From: Tritrichomonas foetus
Taxonomy: Eukaryota; Parabasalia; Tritrichomonadida; Tritrichomonadidae
Length of the DNA stretch: 31,852 nt
Direction: 5' to 3'
Assembly (NCBI GenBank): GCA_001839685.1
Contig: MLAK01000812.1
Location: 28,043 to 59,894 of the forward strand
Of this stretch, positions 1 through 8,990 are shown in pieces. The position numbers and the translations under genes were made by a program. Under the pieces are notes generated by a model. That model was not told where the DNA came from, ran no database searches, and saw nothing but the letters and a program-made list of their open reading frames with translations. The stretch's first letter is position 1; each line of letters opens with the position of its first letter.

Positions 1-2
1 AT

Positions 3-236
3 GAAACTGAATCTACCTTGAATGATTTTCCTGAAATTTACAATAAAAATAAGACTCAAAGGGTTATGGGCAAAACCTTTCATAAATTCAAAAAACAGCT
101 AATACTCTTAAATGAACATATGGAAGATATAAAGGATGAAATGAATTTAATTAAAAATGAAAATGAAAAACTCAAAACTTTCATTAATGAAACCATAATT
201 CCTGTATTAAATGATTTCATAAATTACTATAAATGA
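3..236 (+). CDS. 3' end of a gene entering from the left edge; coiled-coil C-terminus
   Basis: The frame is open from the window edge (codon at 3-5) to a TGA at 234-236, giving 77 residues, so the true start lies outside the window. The visible part is very rich in Lys, Glu, Asn, Ile and Leu. A heptad-like stretch of about 40 residues (from KFKKQLILLNEHMEDIKDEM onward) looks like a coiled coil that ends near the C-terminus. No family is recognised. The TTG at 18 is not needed as a start, because the frame continues upstream to the edge. It could be a short conserved tail of a large coiled-coil protein, or the end of a decayed gene. The heptad pattern and the lack of internal stops favour a real gene. 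Confidence 0.5.
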   Translation, partial: ETESTLNDFPEIYNKNKTQRVMGKTFHKFKKQLILLNEHMEDIKDEMNLIKNENEKLKTFINETIIPVLNDFINYYK

Positions 237-349
237 CATATTTTAAATTTATTTTTGTTCCTTCGATGATTCATTTTTAAGAATCAATGAAGCAAAAATG
301 AATAAAATCAATGAAATCAAAAATTGTTCATTCATGATTTAAATTATAA

Positions 350-631
350 GAATTTATAAATGAAGTTAAGGTGTTCAAATATGGGTCAGTTTTGAATAAA
401 AATATGTGTTAGCAATTTTCGACGTACATACTATATAATTACATAGAACCCCTTGGAAATGAAAAAAGCATACTTGAACATTCTGAAGAATATTCTCAAA
501 TTCAATTTCTCAGCATGTTTCAATTTTTAAAAGAAAGGATGACTGAATCCAAGATGGATGATGATTTTTAATTAATTGACAAAACTCATAAAAAAATCGT
601 CAAATTATTAACTGAATACATCACTTCATAA
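350..631 (+). pseudogene. Decayed coding fragment with in-frame stops
   Basis: One frame reads as protein-like sequence across 350-631, interrupted by TAG at 410-412 and TAA at 569-571 and ending at TAA 629-631. The middle segment (413-568) contains EPLGNEKSILEHSEEYSQIQ followed by a leucine/phenylalanine-rich stretch. The last part reads LIDKTHKKIVKLLTEYITS. The continuity of one frame across the stops, and a mixed composition rather than a pure Lys/Asn/Ile/Phe one, suggest a gene relic. No family is recognised. A chance pattern in AT-rich DNA cannot be excluded. Confidence 0.3.
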
Positions 632-644
632 ATAAAATCTATAT

Positions 645-752
645 CTCTGCATTACGACCATACTTGAAAAAGATTACGAAAAAGTGTGGTCAATTGATAA
701 TTATCCAGGCGAATTCGAAATCCTGGTTTTTCTTTTTGGTCTTAATGCAGAG
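645..752. repeat. 108-bp inverted-repeat element with internal hairpins
   Basis: The ends form a near-perfect 16-bp inverted repeat: CTCTGCATTACGACCA at 645-660 and its complement at 737-752, with 15 of 16 matching. TA-rich flanks occur on both sides. Inside are a 10-bp hairpin with one G-T pair (656-665 with 682-691) and a 5-bp hairpin (705-709 with 722-726). The GACCA at 656-660 can pair with either 687-691 or 737-741, so two folds compete. The overall shape is a closing stem with two arms, as in a small structured RNA, and a miniature inverted-repeat transposon would look similar. The internal T5-C-T5 run (727-737) argues against a full-length Pol III transcript on the + strand. It has no protein-coding content. 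Confidence 0.5.
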
Positions 753-1107
753 GTATAATAAATGATTGTATCAGCTCGATTTATGTTAAATATTTCTATA
801 CAAATGAAATTGTTTTCATTTTCTTTTAATTTTGACACCTAAATGATAACATCAAAATATTTCAATGATATACATATAATATTTACATAATATGTCAACC
901 CATCTGCATGAATAAAATATTCATTGAAATTAAATCTGTCGTTTAATCAACTCACTAATACCACTTTAAAGAATACCCTGTATGGTATTAAATACGACTT
1001 TCTGTCTACCTAACTGCCATAATCTCGTCACAAATCTATGAATTACTTCACTGCATTGGATGCTAATTTTCTTTTCAAATTTCTATCGATAAAACTTTTT
1101 GAATTGT

Positions 1108-1127
1108 TTTTCTAGGATCCTAGAAAA
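1108..1127. repeat. 20-bp perfect palindrome
   Basis: TTTTCTAGGATCCTAGAAAA is identical to its reverse complement over 20 bp, with no spacer. It lies 150 bp before the BEACH start and just upstream of the GAAAAAG array. Its core TAGGATCCTA recurs at 11610-11619 in another upstream region. A site for a dimeric DNA-binding protein is possible. Confidence 0.45.
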
Positions 1128-1147
1128 CAGTAAAAGGAACAATCATA

Positions 1148-1246
1148 GAAAAAGCTAAACCAGCTCATTGAAAAAGATTTTCGTACATATAGAAAAAGTT
1201 TATCGTCATTTCAAATAAATAAATAAAAAAATACATATTGAAAAAG
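1148..1246 (+). promoter_or_regulatory. Array of four GAAAAAG motifs upstream of the BEACH gene
   Basis: GAAAAAG occurs at 1148-1154, 1170-1176, 1192-1198 and 1240-1246. The start-to-start spacings are 22, 22 and 48 bp, so the motifs fall on roughly the same helical face. The last copy is 31 bp before the ATG. The same heptamer, or CAAAAAG, lies close upstream of several other genes here. A regulatory role is inferred from position and repetition. Confidence 0.4.
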
Positions 1247-1254
1247 TTAAATCA

Positions 1255-1259
1255 TCACT
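1255..1259 (+). promoter_or_regulatory. Candidate initiator (TCACT) of the BEACH gene
   Basis: TCACT fits the trichomonad Inr consensus TCA(+1)YW, with the putative +1 A at 1257. That is 20 nt before the ATG at 1277, a typical trichomonad leader length. The motif is short, so position is the main support. Confidence 0.4.
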
Positions 1260-1276
1260 AAATCGATTTAAAATCT

Positions 1277-4200
1277 ATGGCGAATTCGCAGCTTCGTTCA
1301 TTAAATGATCCAGTTGTATCGATCCTGCAATATTCTTCGTTGAACCAAGTTAGTTCGCCACAGAATTCCGATCTTTTAAACCTCATTAATCAGTATCCTT
1401 TGCCGACATTTTCAACCAAAGATATTAATAATGTCAATTCAAATAGGCAGCAAGGCCTTTCTTATGCGAACTCATTCAAAAACATTACGTACAACTTTCC
1501 ATACAAAAAGGAAATTTTATTATCGATAATTCGTCAAAAAAGTAATATTGCAAATAATATTAATTTTTTTTCAAACAGTGATTTCGAAATTGCAGCTCGT
1601 TTAATTTTATTTTCCTATATTTCCTGGATGTTTAAAATAGAAAATTCTAAGCCAGAAGCATCTGATGTCAAATTAATTTTAGAATCTCTAGGTTTTATTG
1701 CACGACCAACAAATTTCGAAACAGTTCAGGATGCTTTTTATTATGCATTTATTTTATTTCTTTCAATTGATTATAATTCTAATGATTTCAGCGTTATTAT
1801 TTCCAAACTGAGAAAATTTTTAATTTACACTCGGAAATCATCAACAAAAGCAGATTCTTTCCTGGATTATATTGCCGGGAAACTTATTCCAAAAAATTCG
1901 AATTCATTTTCTGAGTCTGCCATTCAAGTGATTAACTTAATTTCTGAATTAGTTGATAATTACAATTTTAAATTTTCTACACAATCTGCAGAAAACATTA
2001 TTATGATAACATCCAGATGGTTATTAAATTTTGATTTAACATCTCTTCGAATTTTTGGATCATTGGTTCAGTTTATCTCGGATAAAACTAAATTTCAAAT
2101 CATAGAAATGATTTCTAACACATTAAAAATTAACATTGATCAAGCAGAAAAAGTTCCTGAATTCAAATATTCAACAGTTCACACAACTCCACTCAATTCA
2201 CCAACTTCGATTCAGTTTTGTTTTCCAGAAACAGAAACATTCATTGATGGATTTGATATAAACCACTCATTTAATTCAATTGAAACACCTTTATCATATA
2301 AAAATTTAATTTCTCCAGATTTGTTAGAAAAAGTAACAGCTCTTTGTCAAGCACTTCACAAACATCCATTAATTTTAAACCAAATTTTTTCATCAATTGG
2401 AAAATGTATAAAAAGTTGTCCAGAAAACAAAATTCTTCCATCTTTGGCATTTTTAGTTGCATTTTTTTATGAAATTCGTCAAGCATCACAAGTTTCACCT
2501 CCAGCAATCGAATTTTTATGTGTATCAAAACTTTTTGACCCAAATATTATCAGTGATATTTACCTCCAACACAATTCCACATGTCCTCAAACAAATATTG
2601 ATAATTCCAATACAGATCTTGAGAAGATTAGTGCATTTAATACATTAAGACATTTTGCATTAGGAATAATTATTGAAGAAAGTGAAATTTCATTAGGTTC
2701 AATTATTGGAGATTCGTCTTCATCTCCTCAATTTATTCATGAGATGTTTTTGAGATTACTTGATTACAAACCACAACTTTTGAACATTTTTATTACTTCA
2801 AAATATTTACTTAAACAATTTTCTTTAATCATTTCAACACTAAAAGGTTTGAGTTATGAGGGCCACCATGAAACTGATTTAACTCGTTTAGCTTTTCTGC
2901 AATTAATTTCATATCTCATTTCAAATTCTGATGCCAAAAAAAATATTTTTGAAGATATGTATTTTATGTCATCTTATTTAACTTTTCTTTTTGATTTGAA
3001 AGTTAGACCTTTAATTTTGCAACAACTTGAAGATTATTTGAAAGAAGCAAGCCAAAATCCACAATCTGCAATCATTTCGGCTATTTCATCAATTATTGAA
3101 CTAATGAGAGTTGATTTAAATGAAGATTGTAATTCAACATTAATTGTCGATCTGGTTCAAATGATGAATCGTGTTCTTGAAGTTCGTCCTGAAACAACAA
3201 AAATGTTTAGTGTTGGCTGCACAGCAATTTTTGATGCATATCAAAACGTGGTTTGCACAGAAAAATGTCAAGAATTTTTTAAAGCTTCGATTGAATTTTT
3301 AATTCATATCTATCCAACACTATCAATAGGATTACGATATAAAGACGTCTTTATAAATGTTTCCAAGATTTTATATAAAGAAAACCCACCATATGAGATT
3401 TTAGAATATTTTATTCGATTAATGTTTTCTGATTTGAAAGCAACAATTCATACCAATGATAAAATTAAACATCAAGTAATGATTCCAGTTTTATTTGAAG
3501 TTTTTGAATTTACAGAATATATTTCTGATATTATTGATCTATATGACAAGCTTCTTGATGATACTTACAATATTATATTATTCAATTCCACAAATTTTGA
3601 TAAATATTTGCTAATGAAATTTGTATCGACAAATTCGGAAAAAATAAAAGGATTATTTACCAAAATTGCATTATCATCAACAACTGTTTCTGTTGTCCTT
3701 AATTATATTTCTTTATTAGCTCCTATTAAAGGACAATATTTACCATCAAACCTTCCTATTTTATTAAATTACATGTATGAACTTTTACAATTATCACTTG
3801 AAAACCAACTTGAAGTTGTAAATCTAGATCCATCTTTGCCATTTAAACCTTTATACTTAAATATTCCAAAAAATTTCACTTATTGTGCCTGGATTTATAT
3901 TGATAAAATGATTCCACAGTATTTCCCAACACTTTTTTCAGCAGTAGATGAAAAAGGAAGACTATTAGAATTATTTATCACTTTACAAAAAATAAAAATC
4001 CAAACTGATCCTTCAAGAAATGGTTGTTCAACCATTCTTGACTATTCATTACCTATTTGTCAATGGTCATTAGTTTCTATTTCATTTTTTGAACAAGACG
4101 ATATAGTTAAAATTGAATTAAATGTAAATGGGAAATTAGTTGCCGGAAACCATATTTCTAAGGCTAAAATGCCTGAAGGAAAATGGAAAATTACATTTTG

Positions 4201-7200
4201 TGGTGCTTTAAAACAATCCATTAACACAAATAATCAATCACTTACTGGTCCTTTTGCAATTTATAATCAACTTGATAATGCTTCATTTAATCAAATTTTA
4301 AACGAGGAACAACGATTTTTTGGTAGAAATTTACAAGAGCCAATATATATGTATCAACCATATAGTCTTGGTCCAAGGCAAAAACAATTCTCGTTTGCAT
4401 CAATTCTTGTGATGAAATGCAGACTTGAAATTTTGTGTCCATTATTTAGATTTATAGGCTATACTTTTGAAGATGGTACAGAATATAAAGACTTTACTGA
4501 TGTGATTTTCAAAATATTCGGAAGATTCTTTTATTTTGGATCTTCAATTGAAGAATCATTTACTTATTCACGTGGTTTTGGAATTATCGAACAAGTTTTA
4601 CTTGAAAATGATCCATGTGTTTTAACTTTTGATTTATATCTGCGATTTTATAATCTTCTACTTTCTTTTCAAACTGAAAAATTAAAATCGAATTTATTAG
4701 AATCTATTTTATTAAATATGCAATTATGGGTAGCTGCACCATCATGTGAACAGATACAAATTCAAAAGCATTGGTTAAATGTTTTATTTCCAAATTATTT
4801 ATCAATTATTAATACATTTTTACCTTTTACTGCCATCCTAAATCTCATTGTTCTTAATTATCATGAAAAAATGGACAGCTCTGTAATTACATCACATTTT
4901 TCAAGGAAAATTCCAGATGATTTTAATTTACAAGAATCTTTACAAATAATGTTTCATATTCTTTATATAGTGGCCATGACCTATTTCAAACCACAAGATT
5001 TTGCACTCCTTGTTTCTTATGCCCTTAAATCAAGATCCCCACATTTGATTTATCATATTATGAATTTAATTAAACAACTCATTCATGAATTTCCATCACC
5101 AATGACTCCAGTTCTTGAACATAAAAAATGCTTGGCATTAATGCATAGTGTAATTAAAAATGGTGGTCATGAAATCAGTAAATTGATGGTTGAAACCATT
5201 GTCGAATTGCATAAAACTCATCTTATATTGGATCCTTCTTTAACAGAACATTTAAATATCATTATTCGTGAAATTAATATTGACATTCTTGATCACGAAT
5301 ATCTAGATTTTATGATTCAAATTATGAAGAATGGAACACCAGAAATGTTTCCACTTTGTTGTTGGATTGCTTCAAATTTACCACAAGGTGAATTTGAGCA
5401 TATGCTTGAAGGAATTGAACCATCAAATATTTATATAACAAATAAATTCTGGTCAATATGGCCAATTGTTTTAGCGAATAAATCAGATGCTACTTTTTCT
5501 GCAGAAGTTATTCGTTTCCTTGCATCATGCTCCAAAGATGAATGGATTAATTTATTTTCAATGATTGAAATTGTTTGTAGTCTTATGAAAAAATCATCAT
5601 CACCACTAAAGCGAATTTTAGTGAAGAAATTTTTACAAACTTTTCATAAAGAAGGAATTGATTTCCTAACTTATGATCAAAATGTTATACAATTGATTTA
5701 TAATTATATATTTTTCAGAGATATAACATACGATAGTATTTCATGCATGTTTTCTAAATCACCTTTTGCTGAGCTTCGGAGATCACATTCGTTATCGTTT
5801 ACCAATCCAAAGAAGACTAAAATGTCCGAGTTTAAACGCTCGGCTTCGTTGTCATTTCGTGGTCCAGTTGCTGTTGATTCAGTTATAAATTTATTCGAGG
5901 GTCCTGATCCACAAATTGGAACTTACATGTTTGGTGTACGTTTTGATGCTAATGGAAAATGGATTGATCGAGACATTGGTACCAAACTATTGCATTTCTT
6001 ATTCCAAGCTAAAACACCCTATCATATGCAGTTTAAACTATTAGTACTATTTTTCATGTTACATGATAATGAAGATAAAAGAGTTTATGACTATTCTCGA
6101 TCAATCATCATTCCTGATGATTTGAAAGAACAACTTCAGCCACTTATTGATCTAGTTTGTTTTCAACTACAAAGAAACAAATATAAAAACTTAAGAATTT
6201 ATAGTAGTATGTCTGAAAACTATAAAGAAAATGGATTAAATTTCTATGACCAATTACCAACAGTTTCTGTTGAAAACGAAGTTCTTTCGCGAATGAAAGA
6301 AATCCGATTATATTCACAAACTTGTTCCGTTCTTTCTGGACGATTCTTAAGTGCACAAATCGATCATTATATAAAATCATGGGAAAAATCACAACGAACA
6401 GCATTCACAATCATTATTGATAGTGAACTTAATCGAGAAAAGGCCTGGAAGATGCTTTTCCAATCATTAATCATTCCAAATACTCCATGGCAATCTCTAT
6501 CACCTTCCAATCGATGCTTGAAACGCGACCCTATCCAATGCTTCGGATTTTGTCCATTTAGAATGAAAGAAGGCATAATTACAGACACCTTAAGTGATAT
6601 TAAAAAGTACTATCGATCTACTGAATTCAAAATCCAAGATAATCGCTTTTCAAATTGTCAAATTATCACAGTTGATTCTGTAGTTGATGCTTCAATTAAT
6701 ATCACAGATAAAGAAGTGAGATTTTCAATGTTAAATAATAAAGTTAAACGTTTAAGTCTTGAAAGCATTTCAAAAATTTGGCGCACAACGGTTTTACATC
6801 GTCTCACTGCTTTTGAAATTGTGTTCGATAATGGCATATCATTTATTGTGAACTTTCCAAGTGATTCTATATGTACAGAGTATTATGATAAACTAGTGAA
6901 ATATTCTAGATCGTTATCAATACCGACAAACGAGTGGCTTTGTGGAGATATTTCTAACTTTGAATATTTGATGGCATTAAATTTGGCAAGTGGAAGATCT
7001 TTTAATAATGCAACCCAATATCCTATCTTTCCATGGGTTTTAAGCGATTATTCATCAGAAAATCTGGATTTGTCAAATGAAGCAGTTTTCAGAGATTTGT
7101 CAAAGCCATCAGGCGCTTTGAATTCACGCAAACTTCAAAGCCTTATTGAAAAAATGAGTGAAAATTCGTCTAAAACTGGTCAAATTTATCTGTATTTCAA

Positions 7201-8782
7201 AGCAATGAATAACAATCGAACCGTTTTTAATTTCTTGCAAAGAATTTATCCATTTTTAAATTTAAGCAAAAACAGCAAACAATCATTGAATAATATTGAA
7301 AAAGTTGATGGAATTTCAAAAGTTAATAGTATAGAGCAATTGAATATACTTGAAAAAGTTGACAATCCAGAATCAGTCGAAAAGAAGACGACTCGGAATT
7401 CTTCCCGATTCAATATTAATTTCGATTCGATTAAAGATGAATATGAATCAGTACTTAATAATTTAAATAACAATAATGAATTGATTCCAGAATTTTTTTA
7501 TTGCCCTGAATTTTTAGTCAGTTCGGAGCCAGATATGGAAAATGTTGAACTTCCAAAATGGGCTAGCTCTCCAATGGATTTCATTTACAAGAACAGAAAA
7601 GCACTTGAAAGCGATTATGTCAGTAATAATCTTCACAATTGGATCGACTTAATTTGGGGTTATAAACAACGCGGCTCTAATGCACTTGATAATTTTAATA
7701 CCTATCACCCAATGTTATATGACAATGCATTGTCTCAAAATACAAAAGATATGGATGATATCATTAAAACTGAAGTGACTAAAGTGAAAAATGGTCAGAT
7801 TCCAAAGCAATTATTCACATTGCCGCATGAACGTCGAAAGAAATTAACAGATGAAGGAATCAAAGCTTTCACAATTAGAACAGACATCAAAAATGTGTAC
7901 TTTTCAACTATTTATGGTGAAAAAGAGACCCAATTTACAGTGTGCGTTGTTGATGAGAATTGGAAAAAATATTTGATTAATTTATTTTATCGCGATAATC
8001 AATTCACATTTGATATCAAGCAACATGACTTCAGTAATAGCGTCAAATTCCCGATCAAGAATGCCCGTTTTGTCGGATGTCGAGATAATCTAATCGTTGC
8101 TGCTTCACAAAGTATGGTTTTGTCTAGTACCAATCAAGTGAATCATGTTACAAAACGATATCTCTGTGTAGCGGCCGATAAAAATTGGATGTTAACGATT
8201 TGTGCAGATTCAGTTATTTATCTGTTCTCCAGTAAGAATATTGAAGCTCCAAAAAGGCGATTACACTTTTATAGGGAAACACCAATCTGTGCGTGCGTTA
8301 ATTCTGAATTTCATGTGTTTATCATTGGGACCAAAGATGGAATCTTATCTATTTACCCACTCGAAAAAGGCTCGTCAATTCGTACAATCGATCTAGATCA
8401 ATACACACCACGAAAAGTTGTAGTTACACCAGCTTGGGGATTTATTGTAACATATGCAACAAAGATTATTGATGCTAAACGATCATATGTAATTTTTGTC
8501 CATACAATTAATGGAATTCTCGTTAGATCATATACACTGACAGCTGAAATCACCGCAATGACTGCAATTCGCTCAAAAAGTGGATTTGACTATGTTGCTG
8601 TTGCCAGCAAGCTTGGAGCAGTTTTTGTATGTGAAGCATATTCACTGACATTTGAAAAACCCGCTTTGAGACTGGAATCGCCAATCATTATGCTGTCCTA
8701 TAATAAAAAGATGAAAGCTCTTGTTGGCGTTTCTGTAGATGGAACAATCATTTGTCAATCAATAGAAATCTTAATTTCATAA
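1277..8782 (+). CDS. Giant BEACH-domain protein (LYST/neurobeachin-like) with C-terminal WD region
   Basis: This 2,501-residue protein has the usual order of the BEACH family, whose members scaffold membrane traffic, lysosome size control and autophagy. Residues 1 to about 850 are an all-helical armadillo-like region. A concanavalin-like domain lies at about 857-982 (FTYCAWIYID to NVNGKLVAG). More helical solenoid follows, then a PH-like domain at about 1760-1880. The BEACH domain (about 1885-2160) carries ISNFEYLMALN, QYPIFPWVLSDY, LDLSN, FRDLSKPSGA, ELIPEFFYCPEFL and the NWIDLIWGYKQRG core. A WD-type beta-propeller occupies about 2195-2501. The usual YGSHYS segment is replaced by a divergent stretch, and an Asn/Lys/Ser-rich insert of about 60 residues splits the domain near 1990-2045. 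The start is the first ATG after the TCACT initiator, and the stop TAA is followed by A. The next gene is convergent, 208 bp away. Family assignment is secure; cellular role is inferred from the family. Confidence 0.95.
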   Translation: MANSQLRSLNDPVVSILQYSSLNQVSSPQNSDLLNLINQYPLPTFSTKDINNVNSNRQQGLSYANSFKNITYNFPYKKEILLSIIRQKSNIANNINFFSNSDFEIAARLILFSYISWMFKIENSKPEASDVKLILESLGFIARPTNFETVQDAFYYAFILFLSIDYNSNDFSVIISKLRKFLIYTRKSSTKADSFLDYIAGKLIPKNSNSFSESAIQVINLISELVDNYNFKFSTQSAENIIMITSRWLLNFDLTSLRIFGSLVQFISDKTKFQIIEMISNTLKINIDQAEKVPEFKYSTVHTTPLNSPTSIQFCFPETETFIDGFDINHSFNSIETPLSYKNLISPDLLEKVTALCQALHKHPLILNQIFSSIGKCIKSCPENKILPSLAFLVAFFYEIRQASQVSPPAIEFLCVSKLFDPNIISDIYLQHNSTCPQTNIDNSNTDLEKISAFNTLRHFALGIIIEESEISLGSIIGDSSSSPQFIHEMFLRLLDYKPQLLNIFITSKYLLKQFSLIISTLKGLSYEGHHETDLTRLAFLQLISYLISNSDAKKNIFEDMYFMSSYLTFLFDLKVRPLILQQLEDYLKEASQNPQSAIISAISSIIELMRVDLNEDCNSTLIVDLVQMMNRVLEVRPETTKMFSVGCTAIFDAYQNVVCTEKCQEFFKASIEFLIHIYPTLSIGLRYKDVFINVSKILYKENPPYEILEYFIRLMFSDLKATIHTNDKIKHQVMIPVLFEVFEFTEYISDIIDLYDKLLDDTYNIILFNSTNFDKYLLMKFVSTNSEKIKGLFTKIALSSTTVSVVLNYISLLAPIKGQYLPSNLPILLNYMYELLQLSLENQLEVVNLDPSLPFKPLYLNIPKNFTYCAWIYIDKMIPQYFPTLFSAVDEKGRLLELFITLQKIKIQTDPSRNGCSTILDYSLPICQWSLVSISFFEQDDIVKIELNVNGKLVAGNHISKAKMPEGKWKITFCGALKQSINTNNQSLTGPFAIYNQLDNASFNQILNEEQRFFGRNLQEPIYMYQPYSLGPRQKQFSFASILVMKCRLEILCPLFRFIGYTFEDGTEYKDFTDVIFKIFGRFFYFGSSIEESFTYSRGFGIIEQVLLENDPCVLTFDLYLRFYNLLLSFQTEKLKSNLLESILLNMQLWVAAPSCEQIQIQKHWLNVLFPNYLSIINTFLPFTAILNLIVLNYHEKMDSSVITSHFSRKIPDDFNLQESLQIMFHILYIVAMTYFKPQDFALLVSYALKSRSPHLIYHIMNLIKQLIHEFPSPMTPVLEHKKCLALMHSVIKNGGHEISKLMVETIVELHKTHLILDPSLTEHLNIIIREINIDILDHEYLDFMIQIMKNGTPEMFPLCCWIASNLPQGEFEHMLEGIEPSNIYITNKFWSIWPIVLANKSDATFSAEVIRFLASCSKDEWINLFSMIEIVCSLMKKSSSPLKRILVKKFLQTFHKEGIDFLTYDQNVIQLIYNYIFFRDITYDSISCMFSKSPFAELRRSHSLSFTNPKKTKMSEFKRSASLSFRGPVAVDSVINLFEGPDPQIGTYMFGVRFDANGKWIDRDIGTKLLHFLFQAKTPYHMQFKLLVLFFMLHDNEDKRVYDYSRSIIIPDDLKEQLQPLIDLVCFQLQRNKYKNLRIYSSMSENYKENGLNFYDQLPTVSVENEVLSRMKEIRLYSQTCSVLSGRFLSAQIDHYIKSWEKSQRTAFTIIIDSELNREKAWKMLFQSLIIPNTPWQSLSPSNRCLKRDPIQCFGFCPFRMKEGIITDTLSDIKKYYRSTEFKIQDNRFSNCQIITVDSVVDASINITDKEVRFSMLNNKVKRLSLESISKIWRTTVLHRLTAFEIVFDNGISFIVNFPSDSICTEYYDKLVKYSRSLSIPTNEWLCGDISNFEYLMALNLASGRSFNNATQYPIFPWVLSDYSSENLDLSNEAVFRDLSKPSGALNSRKLQSLIEKMSENSSKTGQIYLYFKAMNNNRTVFNFLQRIYPFLNLSKNSKQSLNNIEKVDGISKVNSIEQLNILEKVDNPESVEKKTTRNSSRFNINFDSIKDEYESVLNNLNNNNELIPEFFYCPEFLVSSEPDMENVELPKWASSPMDFIYKNRKALESDYVSNNLHNWIDLIWGYKQRGSNALDNFNTYHPMLYDNALSQNTKDMDDIIKTEVTKVKNGQIPKQLFTLPHERRKKLTDEGIKAFTIRTDIKNVYFSTIYGEKETQFTVCVVDENWKKYLINLFYRDNQFTFDIKQHDFSNSVKFPIKNARFVGCRDNLIVAASQSMVLSSTNQVNHVTKRYLCVAADKNWMLTICADSVIYLFSSKNIEAPKRRLHFYRETPICACVNSEFHVFIIGTKDGILSIYPLEKGSSIRTIDLDQYTPRKVVVTPAWGFIVTYATKIIDAKRSYVIFVHTINGILVRSYTLTAEITAMTAIRSKSGFDYVAVASKLGAVFVCEAYSLTFEKPALRLESPIIMLSYNKKMKALVGVSVDGTIICQSIEILIS

Positions 8783-8990
8783 ATGTTTTGTATGTCGTTA
8801 TTTTATTTAATGTTTTAATGTTTTATGACTAATTGATTTCTCACACCCTACTATTAAAAATAAAATAAAAATAAGTGAATGAACTGAGAATTTGATCACA
8901 TAAGTGTTTTACTACATACAATTTATTAGTGTTTAATGGAATATTACACAAATCAACTCCTGAGCAAAATCCAAATTCACAAGTAAAATT

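Larger units (their letters stand above)
237..1276. other. Spacer between the left-edge gene and the BEACH gene
   Basis: The 1.04-kb AT-rich spacer holds the decayed fragment (350-631), the inverted-repeat element (645-752), a 20-bp perfect palindrome (1108-1127) and the GAAAAAG array (1148-1246). Between 753 and 1107 I see only AT-rich DNA, with a weak hairpin at 972-989 (AATACC and GGTATT). There is no ORF of useful length and no tRNA. Confidence 0.6.

Noticed and set aside
645..752. 5S rRNA or tRNA gene
   Set aside because: The three-stem outline and the TACGACCATACTTG-like start recall 5S rRNA, and TTCGAAATCC recalls a T-loop. However, the internal Pol III control sequences of 5S are missing, the arms do not match either fold, and an internal T5-C-T5 run would end transcription early.
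2271..2543. Minus-strand frame inside the BEACH gene
   Set aside because: It lies wholly within a well-supported BEACH coding region and has no family resemblance; the same holds for the other short frames opposite 6144-6588 and 7246-7473.
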